This document shows positions 44,934 to 54,084 of a DNA stretch of 64,000 nucleotides, one piece after another; within the stretch, counting starts at the first letter, position 1, and each line of letters opens with the position of its first letter. Location of the stretch: NCBI GenBank assembly GCA_002733665.1, contig NVWM01000030.1, positions 1 through 64,000 on the forward strand, in the 5' to 3' direction. The notes under the pieces were generated by a model. It ran no database searches and was not told where the DNA came from. It saw only the letters and a list, made by a program, of their open reading frames with translations. This DNA is from Lutibacter sp. Its GTDB lineage: Bacteria > Bacteroidota > Bacteroidia > Flavobacteriales > Flavobacteriaceae. The translations under genes and the position numbers were made by a program.

Positions 44934-45947
44934 TTAAATAGGATTCATCCATTTAAAATTAAACTTTGTATCAGGAATCACAATACGTTCAGTAATACGA
45001 TACATTCTTGCAGGTAATTTCATTAAATAGTCACGTGCTTTTTCTGCTTCGTCTGTCAAACCAGTAATTTTATCAATTTCCCAAGCTATGTTTAACTTTT
45101 CCATGATATTAACATAATCAAAACCTGTATAAACTCCTGCGCGTTGAGCAACTGTTGAGAATTGGTCAAACAATGTTCCTTTTGCTCCGAATGATTCTCT
45201 TAAGTGCATTGCAGGCATTACAATTTTATGCTTCATCATGTGTTGAAATGCTAACATCATTTCACTTGCATCATGTTGGAAAATTTGCCTAACAAATTCA
45301 ACATATGCCAAGTGATGACGCATTTCATCTCCTGCTATAATTTTGTTCATTTTTGATAGCATTTTAAAGCCTTTTTTACGAGCTAATTTTGCTGCATTAT
45401 TATGAGAAACATACGTTGCTAATTCTTGAAAACTTGTATAAACAAAGTTTTTATAAGGGTCACGAGCAGTACCAATATCAAAGCCATCAGAAATTAAATG
45501 TTGCGTTGTGATTTCTACTTCACGCATATTTACCCTTCCAGATAGGTATAACATTTTGTTAAGTGTATCGCCATGTCTATTTTCTTCTGCTGTCCAAGAA
45601 CGAATCCATTTCGCCCAACCATTATCTTTAGTATTGTCACTATTTCGAGAGGAAATACCGTCAACATCTAGTAACCAAGATTCATAAGTTGGTAATGCTT
45701 CTTCGGTGATCGTATCACCAACCATACAAACCCAAAAATCATCATCAAAATCTTTTGATAATTCTTGTATTTCTTTTACTTCTTCAATAAAATTATCACT
45801 TTGTGAATTTGGTAAAAAGTCTGTAGGCTGCCAAATTTTTTCTGGAGTTATTAGAAATTTATTTACAAACACTTCGATGTTTTTTTCGAGTGTTTGCATT
45901 ACTTCTAATCTGACGTTATGTAATGACATGTTTACTTGTTTAAGCAT
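44934..45947 (-). CDS. Acyl-ACP desaturase
   Basis: This 337-residue ferritin-like di-iron protein has EENRHG (Glu122, His125) and DEMRHH near 213 for the metal site, with further ligand helices near 85 and 172. It matches soluble acyl-[ACP] desaturases of plants and bacteria and would introduce a double bond into acyl-ACP. The ATG at 45947 overlaps plsC by 8 bp. A second ATG at 45929 (MSLHNVRLE) is an equally plausible start. Coupling to plsC suggests unsaturated acyl chains are made for phospholipid assembly. Confidence 0.9.
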   Translation of the reverse strand: MLKQVNMSLHNVRLEVMQTLEKNIEVFVNKFLITPEKIWQPTDFLPNSQSDNFIEEVKEIQELSKDFDDDFWVCMVGDTITEEALPTYESWLLDVDGISSRNSDNTKDNGWAKWIRSWTAEENRHGDTLNKMLYLSGRVNMREVEITTQHLISDGFDIGTARDPYKNFVYTSFQELATYVSHNNAAKLARKKGFKMLSKMNKIIAGDEMRHHLAYVEFVRQIFQHDASEMMLAFQHMMKHKIVMPAMHLRESFGAKGTLFDQFSTVAQRAGVYTGFDYVNIMEKLNIAWEIDKITGLTDEAEKARDYLMKLPARMYRITERIVIPDTKFNFKWMNPI

Positions 45948-46689
45948 ACAATATTACAGCATTTTTAATTGTTTGTTCTGTTTTTTTAAACAAATTTTCA
46001 AAAGAGTTAGATTTAACTTCAATTGGTTTGTGAACTTCAAAAGTTAAATGAGTTCCAAGAGCTAATGGAAAAGTTCCATTTTCTAATAATTTATATGAAT
46101 TATTTATTGTTACGGGAACGATGTATGCTGAAGGTATAAACTTAACTAATGTTTTCAATCCATTAGAAGAGAATTTTTTTGGAATACCAGTTCTACTACG
46201 TGTTCCTTCTGGAAAAATGATTGCAGAGTATTTACTATTTTCTAAATATTTTCCAAAATTAATAAGTGCACTAATCGCTTGTTTTGGATTCTTCCTATCT
46301 ATTAACACAGATCCTCCATGCCTTAAATTATAAGAGATGCTTGGCAGCCCTTTTCCTAATTCTTTTTTTGAAACAAACTTTGGATGGTATTTTCTAAAGA
46401 ACCAAGAGAGAGGAGAAATATCATATAATCCTTGGTGATTGGAAACAATAATTAATGGAACTCCGTCAGGAATACTTTGTTTATTGATGAAAGTTATCCT
46501 TGTTCCGAGAATATATAAACAAGAAACTAAACAACCATTAAATACATCTACAACTTTTTTATGTGCCTTGTATCCAAAGATATTATTAGCAATCCATTGT
46601 ATAGGTTGAAAAATCAGAAGCGTAGATCCAAAGAACAAATAATAAATTATTGATAAGGGGTATGCTATTATTTTTTTAAGGAATTTCAT
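45940..46689 (-). CDS. plsC: 1-acyl-sn-glycerol-3-phosphate acyltransferase
   Basis: This 249-residue protein has an N-terminal hydrophobic segment and the HX4D motif NHQGLYD near 85. PEGTRSR near 150 and VPVTINNSY near 186 complete the family's acyltransferase blocks. It acylates lysophosphatidate to phosphatidate at the inner membrane. It overlaps the desaturase gene. A large perfect palindrome lies 27 bp upstream of its start. Confidence 0.9.
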   Translation of the reverse strand: MKFLKKIIAYPLSIIYYLFFGSTLLIFQPIQWIANNIFGYKAHKKVVDVFNGCLVSCLYILGTRITFINKQSIPDGVPLIIVSNHQGLYDISPLSWFFRKYHPKFVSKKELGKGLPSISYNLRHGGSVLIDRKNPKQAISALINFGKYLENSKYSAIIFPEGTRSRTGIPKKFSSNGLKTLVKFIPSAYIVPVTINNSYKLLENGTFPLALGTHLTFEVHKPIEVKSNSFENLFKKTEQTIKNAVILYA

Positions 46690-46715
46690 TGAAAGTTTTA
46701 TTTAAAAAAACAAAT

Positions 46716-46780
46716 GTCAGTTCGAGCGGAGTCGAGAACTCATTGAAGAATATATAGTTCTCGACTCCGCTCGAACTGAC
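46716..46780. repeat. REP-like perfect palindrome, family A
   Basis: Two 25-bp arms (46716-46740 and 46756-46780) are exact reverse complements around a 15-bp spacer; the core is TTCGAGCGGAGTCGAGAAC. The same core recurs at 47267-47330. The element is far more GC-rich than its surroundings and lies between the small membrane protein and plsC. Confidence 0.85.
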
Positions 46781-46789
46781 GATATATTA

Positions 46790-47206
46790 TTAATTAAACC
46801 ATTGGCTCCAAGGAATTCTTGATAAGACTAATAGTAATGCTATTCCGTAAAGAATTGCAATTTTTTTAAATTTCCCTTCGTCTGTTGTTTGCTTTTTGTG
46901 TTTTGACCATCCAACAGTAACAAAGACAATTGCAAGTATCATAAGTATTGGGTGCTCTACTGCTAATAAACGGTTACTTGCATCAATACCGTCTGCTTTC
47001 ATTGATTTATACCAAGGTGACATAAAATACCATCCAAAGCCTATTAAAAGTTGTATATGCATTACTATAAGCGTGAAAAGTGAAATACGAAGGTCCTTGT
47101 CCTTAAATTCTCTTTTAGAAATGTAACCCATAATAGCATTTACTGTAGCAAGGACTAAAATTATTAAAGCAAGATATGCCCAATAAGAGTGAATTGTTTT
47201 CATCAT
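46790..47206 (-). CDS. Small four-helix membrane protein, unknown function
   Basis: This 138-residue protein starts at ATG 47206 (MMKTIHSYWAYLALIIL) and has four hydrophobic helices (about 7-25, 40-58, 82-100 and 115-132). Histidines occur in the first, second and third helical regions (HSYWAY, MHIQL, EHPIL), so heme binding of a cytochrome b561-like kind is conceivable but unproven. The frame is open back to a TTG at 47356. That extension runs through a repeat palindrome and a terminator, so it is not credible coding sequence. Confidence 0.75.
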   Translation of the reverse strand: MMKTIHSYWAYLALIILVLATVNAIMGYISKREFKDKDLRISLFTLIVMHIQLLIGFGWYFMSPWYKSMKADGIDASNRLLAVEHPILMILAIVFVTVGWSKHKKQTTDEGKFKKIAILYGIALLLVLSRIPWSQWFN

Positions 47207-47266
47207 AATATAGTTTGTTTTAGTTTTGGTAAATGTAGTGAATTTTGCGTAAACATAGTTGGTTTT

Positions 47267-47330
47267 GTCGGTTCGAGCGGAGTCGAGAACTATAGAATAA
47301 ATAAGAGGTCTCGACTCCGCTCGACCTGAC
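47267..47330. repeat. REP-like palindrome, family A (second copy)
   Basis: Arms at 47267-47290 and 47307-47330 pair with three mismatches around a 16-bp spacer and share the core TTCGAGCGGAGTCGAGAAC with the copy at 46716-46780. The two copies bracket the small membrane protein gene. Confidence 0.85.
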
Positions 47331-47345
47331 AATTTTAAGCATAAA

Positions 47346-47374
47346 AAAACCGCCAACTTTACGTTGGCGGTTTT
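47346..47374 (-). terminator. Rho-independent terminator after the TonB receptor gene
   Basis: AAAACCGCCAAC and GTTGGCGGTTTT form a 12-bp GC-rich stem with a 5-nt loop. On the minus strand it is followed by TTT and lies 24 bp after the receptor stop codon. It can function in both directions. Confidence 0.85.
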
Positions 47375-47398
47375 AATATTTTGAAATATTCTAACGAA

Positions 47399-50092
47399 TT
47401 AGAATTTATATCTAGCAGTAAAGTTCCAAGTTCTTCCTTTCCCGAAGTAACCTTGATTGCTTACATTAAGACCATTGTAAGTTTCATCTCCTACGTCTGC
47501 AGTATTTGCTGTACGTAATTCTGCAATATAAATATTGTTTAACACATTATTTACGTTTGCTCTTAAACTCAATGATTTACCTTCTTCCAAAGGAAATTTG
47601 AATGATACTCCCATATCAGCAACACCATAAGAAGGTATTTCTAAGTTTTCTTTTACAGCACCAACATTAGCGTATAAGTTGTTGTAAAATCTATAGTCTA
47701 CATCTACTGATAGGTTTTCTACAATTTCATATCTTGTACCAACACCAGCAGTAAATTGTGCAGCATCTCCAACTTTACCACCATCGACATCTTCAAGTGT
47801 TTCAGATATAAAATTTTGATCTTCATCCTGAACAAGTCTAGTAGCAGTTCCTTTGTATTCCCAGTTACCTATAGAAAGAAATCCTGTAAATTTTAACTGA
47901 TCTGTTGCTTTGGCTTTCAAAGCTAGTTCAATACCAGTATGTAACTGCTCAACACCAAAGTTTAAAGTGTTTTGTACAACACCACTAACAACTCTTGTTG
48001 AACTGGTAACTCTATCTTTCCAAGAAGTTCTATATAAATCTAAGTTTGCAGAAATATTTTCTCCTTTAAAAGCATACCCAAGTTCTAAACCTAAGATTTT
48101 TTCGTTTGTTGCAAAATCATTTGCTAAGTTATTAAATGAACTAAATATGTTGTCAAAATATGGTTGACGATCATAATATCCAGCGTTACCATACACAACA
48201 TTTTCATCATCTATAGTATAACTTGCACCTGCTTTTAAATTATATCCAAAGTTTGAAATCTTTTCAGAATCTGTACCTGCTTCAATACCTGAAGGCAATG
48301 CACCTGTTGCTTGAGAAGAAGTACCATCGACCAATGATGCATCAGCATATTGATAAAGATCAAATCGTTGACTCCATTGATTATTTACAGATCCTTGGAA
48401 AAATGCAGACATTTTATCATTTGCATATTCTAACTGAGTAAATAAACCTCCATAAGAAATACGCTCTTCACTATTATAAGCAATTTTTTCTTCGTCATCA
48501 AAACTTGAGAACAATGCAGTCCATGGATTTGCAGCCATATCTCTTGTTGTGATTACATTTTTATACGTTCCAAAAGAACCAAATGTTTGGTGATTGTTAT
48601 TTGGATCTCTCAAACGAATATTTTCTTGCCATGAAGTTAAGCCATGGAAGTTTTCAACAATTCTAAAGTGTTTACCATAGTATGTTCTTAAATCCATACC
48701 AACATTTAATGTTAAGTTATCGTTCAATTGTTTTTTAAAGTTAGATACAGTACCATACCAACTATGTAAATTCATAGAAGCACGAGTTATATACCCTCCA
48801 TCAGCAGCAAAATAACCACCAGCACCAGAAGTTGCTGCGTTCAATGCATAATATCCGTCATAATCAACTTGTCCATCAGCAGTAAGATCAAGTCTATTAT
48901 TACTTTGCACTCTGTTACCAGTTCCACCACCACGTCCTATCGATGCATATAATACTGTAGATAAACTTGTTGTTTCGTTGATATCAAAATCCCAGTTTAA
49001 ATTCATAACAGGTTTGTGATAGAAATTTCTTCTTTCAGTCATGTATTGACCTTTATAAGTTCCCCAGTTACTGTTGTATTTTCTACCTCTTTCTAAATAT
49101 GTAGAAATAGATTTTGAGAAGTTTTGATCATGATACTGTGGAGCACCAGTAATCAAAAAGTTAAAGTTACTTCTTTCGCTTGCTTTATAACCAAATGAAA
49201 TAAAGTACGTTTGTCCTTTTCCAAAGTTACCATCGTTGTAACCATTTCCTTGCCAGTGAGAAAGCAAAACAGTAGTTCCCCATCCTTTTTCACTAATTCC
49301 AGTACTATAACTTGCAGTCGTTTTTAAGTATCCATCATTTGCCATACCTACACTGAAGTTTCCTCCTTCTTTTTGAGCAGTAGCATTCATAACGAAGTTT
49401 ACTGTACCACCAACAGAAGAAATAGCTAGTTTAGAAGCTCCTAATCCTCTTTGCATTTGTACAACACTTGCAATATCAGATAATCCAGACCAGTTAGACC
49501 AGTACATTTTACCATCTTCCATTCCGTTAATTGGTTGACCGTTTAATAAGAACGCAGTATTTGTTTGATCGAATCCACGAACTGATATTCTTGAATCTCC
49601 ATAACCTCCATTTTGACCTGCAACATATACAGATGGAGTATTAACTAGCGTCTGCGTAATATCTGCAGTTCCAATTTTTGCTTGAATTTCAGCAACAGGA
49701 ATTGTAGATGTTGCAATAGGAGTTCTTCTTGAGTTTGCCAAATCGACAACACCAGAACCAACAATTACAATTTCATCTAACGCTTCTTGAGAAGCAGCTA
49801 ATTCAATTGTTCCTAAATTTACAGTTTGCCCTTCAGCAACAGTAAATGCAATATTTTTGTTTGAATAACCGATAAACGATACAGTAACTGTACCATTACC
49901 AGCAGGAACATCTATAGAGAAGTTTCCGCTAAAATCGGTAGAAGCACCTTTTGTGGTACCATCTAAAATAACATCGGCTCCAGGTAATGGTTGATTTGAA
50001 TCATCCATAACTGTTCCGGTAAGTGTTTGACCATACATAGTTGATGTTGCAATAAACAACGTCACTAATAAAAATTGAGTAATTTTTTTCAT
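47399..50092 (-). CDS. TonB-dependent outer-membrane receptor with CarboxypepD_reg domain
   Basis: This 897-residue protein has a signal peptide (MKKITQFLLVTLFIATSTMYG) and a carboxypeptidase-like regulatory domain (about 22-110; LTGTVMDDSNQPLPGADVIL). The plug domain follows (about 120-240; VPVAEIQ, SVRGFDQ), then a beta-barrel ending in the aromatic RYKF. It resembles SusC-like/TonB-dependent receptors, but no SusD-type lipoprotein gene is adjacent, so the substrate is unknown. A near-consensus box (CATATTTG) lies about 25-35 bp upstream on the minus strand. Confidence 0.9.
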   Translation of the reverse strand: MKKITQFLLVTLFIATSTMYGQTLTGTVMDDSNQPLPGADVILDGTTKGASTDFSGNFSIDVPAGNGTVTVSFIGYSNKNIAFTVAEGQTVNLGTIELAASQEALDEIVIVGSGVVDLANSRRTPIATSTIPVAEIQAKIGTADITQTLVNTPSVYVAGQNGGYGDSRISVRGFDQTNTAFLLNGQPINGMEDGKMYWSNWSGLSDIASVVQMQRGLGASKLAISSVGGTVNFVMNATAQKEGGNFSVGMANDGYLKTTASYSTGISEKGWGTTVLLSHWQGNGYNDGNFGKGQTYFISFGYKASERSNFNFLITGAPQYHDQNFSKSISTYLERGRKYNSNWGTYKGQYMTERRNFYHKPVMNLNWDFDINETTSLSTVLYASIGRGGGTGNRVQSNNRLDLTADGQVDYDGYYALNAATSGAGGYFAADGGYITRASMNLHSWYGTVSNFKKQLNDNLTLNVGMDLRTYYGKHFRIVENFHGLTSWQENIRLRDPNNNHQTFGSFGTYKNVITTRDMAANPWTALFSSFDDEEKIAYNSEERISYGGLFTQLEYANDKMSAFFQGSVNNQWSQRFDLYQYADASLVDGTSSQATGALPSGIEAGTDSEKISNFGYNLKAGASYTIDDENVVYGNAGYYDRQPYFDNIFSSFNNLANDFATNEKILGLELGYAFKGENISANLDLYRTSWKDRVTSSTRVVSGVVQNTLNFGVEQLHTGIELALKAKATDQLKFTGFLSIGNWEYKGTATRLVQDEDQNFISETLEDVDGGKVGDAAQFTAGVGTRYEIVENLSVDVDYRFYNNLYANVGAVKENLEIPSYGVADMGVSFKFPLEEGKSLSLRANVNNVLNNIYIAELRTANTADVGDETYNGLNVSNQGYFGKGRTWNFTARYKF

Positions 50093-50298
50093 ATAAAGTT
50101 AGTGTTTTTTAATAGTTATGCAAATATGCAAAAATTTTATGAGGATTTATTTAATTTTAGAATTAAATTTTAACAAAAATTTATGAATTCAATATTTAAC
50201 AATACCTTTAAGTAATTGTTGAAAATCAAATAGTTGCTTAATACTTGTGAATTGTGAGTTTAAGCAGATTGTTAACTCAATTTAAAAATAAGGTTAAA

Positions 50299-51870
50299 TT
50301 ATATTTCAGTGTATATTTTATGAGCTAATTCTTTACCTAATTCTACTCCAAATTGATCAAAACTGTAAATATTCCAAATAATTCCTTGTACAAATATCTT
50401 TTGTTCATACATAGCTATTAGGCTCCCTAAATTTCTTGGAGTTAATTTTTTAATTAAGATTGTATTCGTAGGTTTATTTCCCTCAAAAACCTTAAAAGGT
50501 AGTAGTTTTTCTATACTTTCTATTTTCCCTTGAAATTTCAAATCAAGATGCACCTCTTCTTTTGTTTTCCCAAAAGCAAGTGCTTGAGTTTGTCCGTAAA
50601 AATTTGCCATTAATTTTTGATGATGTTCTTTATCACCATAAAGCGACTCTTCAAAACCGATAAAATCTGCAGGAATTAATTTTGTTCCTTGATGAATAAG
50701 TTGCATAAAAGCATGTTGTGCATTTGTTCCTGCACTTCCCCAAATGATACTTCCAGTTTGATAATCAACCTTATTTCCCTTTCTATCAACTGATTTCCCA
50801 TTGCTCTCCATACTAGCTTGTTGCAAGTATATTGGGAATTTATTAAGATAATGTGAGTATGGTAAAATTACTTCCGTTTCACTACCAAAAAAGTTGTTAT
50901 ACCATATTCCGATAAGTGCTAAAATAACAGGAATATTTTTGTCAAAAGATGCTTTTTTGAAGTGCTCATCCATCTCTGATGCACCTTTTAAAAGTTGATT
51001 GAAATTATCAAAACCAACAGCCAAACTAATAGACAAACCTACAGTTGACCACAACGAAAAACGTCCTCCAACCCAATTCCACATTGTAAAGATATTTTCT
51101 TCTTCAATACCAAATGCCATTACATCTTTTAGATTTGTAGAGACAGCAACAAAGTGTTTTTTGATGGCTTTTTCATCAGCAGTTTCTAAAAACCATTTTC
51201 TGATTGTTGTCGCATTGGTTAGGGTCTCTTGAGTTGTAAAGGTTTTAGAAACAATCACAAAAAGTGTTGTTTCTGGATTTAATTTTTTGATAATTTCTTT
51301 AACATGATCTCCATCTATATTGGAAACAAAATGAATGTTTAGGTGATTTTTATAATGCTTGAGCGCATCAACAACCATGTCTGAACCTAAATCAGAACCT
51401 CCTATCCCAACATTTACAATATCGGTTATTTTTTTATTTGTATAGCCTTTCCAAGCTCCAGAAACAACATTGTTTGTAAAGTCTTTAATTTTTGAAAGTG
51501 TACTTTTAATTTGAGGTAAAATATCTATTCCGTCAACAAGAATTGGGTTGTTTTTTTGAGTTCTCAATGCCGAATGCAATACTGCTCTTTCTTCAGTTTC
51601 GTTTATTTTTTCTCCACTAAAATACTTTTCAATTGCACCCTTTAAATCAACCTCATCAGCAAGTTTAATCAATTGATTTACAGTTTCTTGCGTGATTGTA
51701 TTTTTAGAAAAATCTATGGAGAAATCATTGAAATTTATAGTAAATTCTTCTTTTCTGTGAGAGTTATCATTAAATAATTTCTTTAAATGGGCATCTTTAA
51801 TATCAGCAAAATGTTTTTTTAAACTTTGCCAAGCATTCGTTTGAGTTGGATTTATACTTTTTAATGCCAT
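50299..51870 (-). CDS. pgi: Glucose-6-phosphate isomerase
   Basis: This 523-residue protein has paired SIS domains. It contains [13 protein letters not shown] near 155, [18 protein letters not shown] near 255-272 and a C-terminal [11 protein letters not shown] near 503, which correspond to the PGI signatures. It interconverts glucose-6-P and fructose-6-P, supplying hexose phosphates for glycolysis and sugar-nucleotide synthesis. It starts 12 bp after the M23 peptidase stop and may be cotranscribed with it. Confidence 0.96.
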   Translation of the reverse strand: MALKSINPTQTNAWQSLKKHFADIKDAHLKKLFNDNSHRKEEFTINFNDFSIDFSKNTITQETVNQLIKLADEVDLKGAIEKYFSGEKINETEERAVLHSALRTQKNNPILVDGIDILPQIKSTLSKIKDFTNNVVSGAWKGYTNKKITDIVNVGIGGSDLGSDMVVDALKHYKNHLNIHFVSNIDGDHVKEIIKKLNPETTLFVIVSKTFTTQETLTNATTIRKWFLETADEKAIKKHFVAVSTNLKDVMAFGIEEENIFTMWNWVGGRFSLWSTVGLSISLAVGFDNFNQLLKGASEMDEHFKKASFDKNIPVILALIGIWYNNFFGSETEVILPYSHYLNKFPIYLQQASMESNGKSVDRKGNKVDYQTGSIIWGSAGTNAQHAFMQLIHQGTKLIPADFIGFEESLYGDKEHHQKLMANFYGQTQALAFGKTKEEVHLDLKFQGKIESIEKLLPFKVFEGNKPTNTILIKKLTPRNLGSLIAMYEQKIFVQGIIWNIYSFDQFGVELGKELAHKIYTEI

Positions 51871-51882
51871 AGTCCAAATAAA

Positions 51883-53148
51883 TTAGAGTTTGTTTTCAAT
51901 AGAAATCACATCTTCAGTAGGTAAATCTGGAAAAGAGATAGCGTCTAGTTTAGATTTCATTTCAACAATAGAATTTAAATAAATAGGTTTTGTTATTTCT
52001 TTCATAGGTTTTGCCGCAGGAAGTTTTTGTTTTAATGGATCCACTTGTTTTCCATTTTTCCAAAAGCGATAACAAACATGTGGTCCTCCAGTATTTCCTG
52101 TCATCCCAACATAACCAATCACATCTCCTTGTTTTACAACTTCACCAGCTTTAACAGCCTGTTTGCTCATATGAAGATACTGCGTACTGTAGGTTCCATT
52201 ATGGCGAACTTTCACATATTTTCCATTGCCTCCTTTTCTTCGAGATTCTGTGACGGTTCCGTTTGCTGTTGCAATAATTGGTGTGCCAATTGGCGAGGCA
52301 AAATCTGTACCTTTATGAGGTCTTATCTTGTTTCCATAATATGCAATACGTCTTCTTAAATTATACCGAGAAGAGATTCTATAATTAAATTTTATAGGAG
52401 CTTTTAAAAATTGACGACGTAGTACGTTTGTATTTTCATCATAATAGTCTTCAATCATTTTAGTAGAATCTGCAATAAATTTAAAGGCATAAAATGGTTT
52501 TTTTCCGTGCTCAAAATAGGCTGCTTTTATTTGATGAATTCCAGCAGAAATAGTATCATCAATATAACGTTCTTCGTATACTATTCTAAATTTATCGTTT
52601 TTTTGAAGTCTAAAAAAATCAATTGTCCAAGCATAAATCGTTGATAAGTCATTTGAAATTACAGCACTCAAGCCTTGAGAATCTAAGGTTTCAGACAGTG
52701 AACTGGTGATAATTCCAGAAGCTGTTTTTTCGACATACTTTATTGGTTTTCTATTTTTTTTGACAATGATTGAATCTGTAAAATCAACAATTGTACTTTC
52801 TATTTTATTGTGATGATAGATAAATACTTGTGCCTGCTCAGTAGAATCTTTTTTCGCAAGAAGAAGATATGGTTTTCCTGCTCTTAATCGTCTTACATCA
52901 AAAGTGTCTTTTATAGAAACTGCAATTTTATTTATTATTGGATAGTTTACGTGGTTTCTATCTAAAATAACTCCAAAACTTTCTCCTTTTTTGATGGTAT
53001 CTCTAATAACTATATAATCATCGAGATTATAACCAAATTCATATAAAGGAGTAGAAGGTTGAAGTTCTGCAACTTCAATTTTGAGAGGTTTTTTTTCGCA
53101 AGATATAAGTATTAATGTGCCAAGAACAAGCACAAGATATTTTTTCAA
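51883..53148 (-). CDS. M23-family peptidoglycan endopeptidase lipoprotein, His-x-Cys variant
   Basis: This 421-residue lipoprotein has the lipobox LISC with Cys17. A mixed N-terminal region (about 25-255) precedes an M23/LytM domain with RPHKGTDF (zinc ligands His278 and Asp282), LHMS (His326) and GPHVCYRFW. In the last motif, the second His of the usual HxH, a zinc ligand in LytM, is Cys359. It would cleave peptidoglycan cross-links or stem peptides in the periplasm, or act as a regulator if inactive. A -7 box (TATTTTTG) lies upstream. Confidence 0.88.
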   Translation of the reverse strand: MKKYLVLVLGTLILISCEKKPLKIEVAELQPSTPLYEFGYNLDDYIVIRDTIKKGESFGVILDRNHVNYPIINKIAVSIKDTFDVRRLRAGKPYLLLAKKDSTEQAQVFIYHHNKIESTIVDFTDSIIVKKNRKPIKYVEKTASGIITSSLSETLDSQGLSAVISNDLSTIYAWTIDFFRLQKNDKFRIVYEERYIDDTISAGIHQIKAAYFEHGKKPFYAFKFIADSTKMIEDYYDENTNVLRRQFLKAPIKFNYRISSRYNLRRRIAYYGNKIRPHKGTDFASPIGTPIIATANGTVTESRRKGGNGKYVKVRHNGTYSTQYLHMSKQAVKAGEVVKQGDVIGYVGMTGNTGGPHVCYRFWKNGKQVDPLKQKLPAAKPMKEITKPIYLNSIVEMKSKLDAISFPDLPTEDVISIENKL

Positions 53149-53185
53149 AGGATTGTAATTTTAAAGATTAAAGTATTTTAAACGT

Positions 53186-53193
53186 CAAAAATA
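53186..53193 (-). promoter_or_regulatory. -7 box for the M23 peptidase-pgi unit
   Basis: On the minus strand TATTTTTG matches TAnnTTTG, 37 bp upstream of the start codon at 53148, in the short gap after the DUF3108 gene. Confidence 0.45.
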
Positions 53194-53201
53194 CAATTTA
53201 A

Positions 53202-53972
53202 TTATCGAAAAATAATGTTAAAAGGATTTGCTAACCCTTTAAATTGATCCAAATCTGCTTTTAAAGAGCCAACTGATAAATCTGCTTTTATTCTAATAGG
53301 AATTTTGTTTTTATCTGCAGTAATCCAAATAGTCAAACTTTCTTTAGCTTTAAAAATTCGTCCTGATTGTACCGAAGGTCTAAATTTTAAACTTTTTATT
53401 CTTCCAAACTTTGTTTTTATTACTTCCTCTCCTAAGAATTCCATCTTAAATCCAAATGTTTCATAATCAAGAAACATATCTAACTCTAACTCATCTCCAA
53501 TTGTTAACTCACTAATATCTTGACTTCTAAGATAGTAAAAAGAAGATAAAATATCTTGGACATTATCTATTGTCAATGTTTTTTCTATATTTTTTTTATG
53601 ATCTTTAACAAGTGCCGTTTTTGCTTTTTGATCAAAATATATATCTCGAGAAATAATATGTCCGCCTTCATCAACCCTTCTTCTAAAGTGATACGGTTTT
53701 AAATTGTCTTTATAAAACCATGTTTGATAATTATCTTTAACCTTAAAAAACAATTTTGTAATACCTGTAGTCCAACCTTTGCTAATTACATGAAAGGCTT
53801 CTTTTTTATCTTTCTTTACTGACTTTATGCTTACAGTTGCATAGCCAGCATTTATGAGACCATAATGCATACGGTATTTAAGCCATTCTCCGCTTTTAAA
53901 AACCTCTTCTTTCGATTGTGCGTTTGAAATGGTTAAACTAAAAAGTAATATTCCAAGTACTATTTTTTTCAT
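53202..53972 (-). CDS. DUF3108 secreted/periplasmic protein
   Basis: This 256-residue protein has a signal peptide (MKKIVLGILLFSLTISNAQS) and an all-beta body. FKSGEWLKYRMHYGLINAG begins the DUF3108 domain, and FGRIKSLKFRP and SLTIWITADKNKIPIRI mark its later strands. Function is unknown; the fold class suggests lipid or polymer contact in the envelope. A terminator for the upstream operon and a possible -7 box (TATTTTTG, minus strand 54026-54033) precede it. Confidence 0.82.
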   Translation of the reverse strand: MKKIVLGILLFSLTISNAQSKEEVFKSGEWLKYRMHYGLINAGYATVSIKSVKKDKKEAFHVISKGWTTGITKLFFKVKDNYQTWFYKDNLKPYHFRRRVDEGGHIISRDIYFDQKAKTALVKDHKKNIEKTLTIDNVQDILSSFYYLRSQDISELTIGDELELDMFLDYETFGFKMEFLGEEVIKTKFGRIKSLKFRPSVQSGRIFKAKESLTIWITADKNKIPIRIKADLSVGSLKADLDQFKGLANPFNIIFR

Positions 53973-54033
53973 GTATGTATTGACAGTTTTATCTCTTATT
54001 ATTTTTTAAAATACAATTACCATTCCAAAAATA

Positions 54034-54063
54034 AAAAAAGCCTAACGATTTAACGTTAAGCTT
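54034..54063 (-). terminator. Terminator after the aromatic catabolism operon
   Basis: On the minus strand AAGCTTAACG and CGTTAGGCTT pair over 10 bp (one G-U wobble) and are followed by seven T residues. It lies 22 bp beyond the tryptophan dioxygenase stop. Confidence 0.75.
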
Positions 54064-54084
54064 TTCTAAAAATTATATTGAAAA

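Noticed and set aside
47207-47356. N-terminal extension of the small membrane protein back to a TTG at 47356
   Set aside because: The extension translates a REP-like palindrome and half of a terminator. The ATG at 47206 begins a normal membrane helix.
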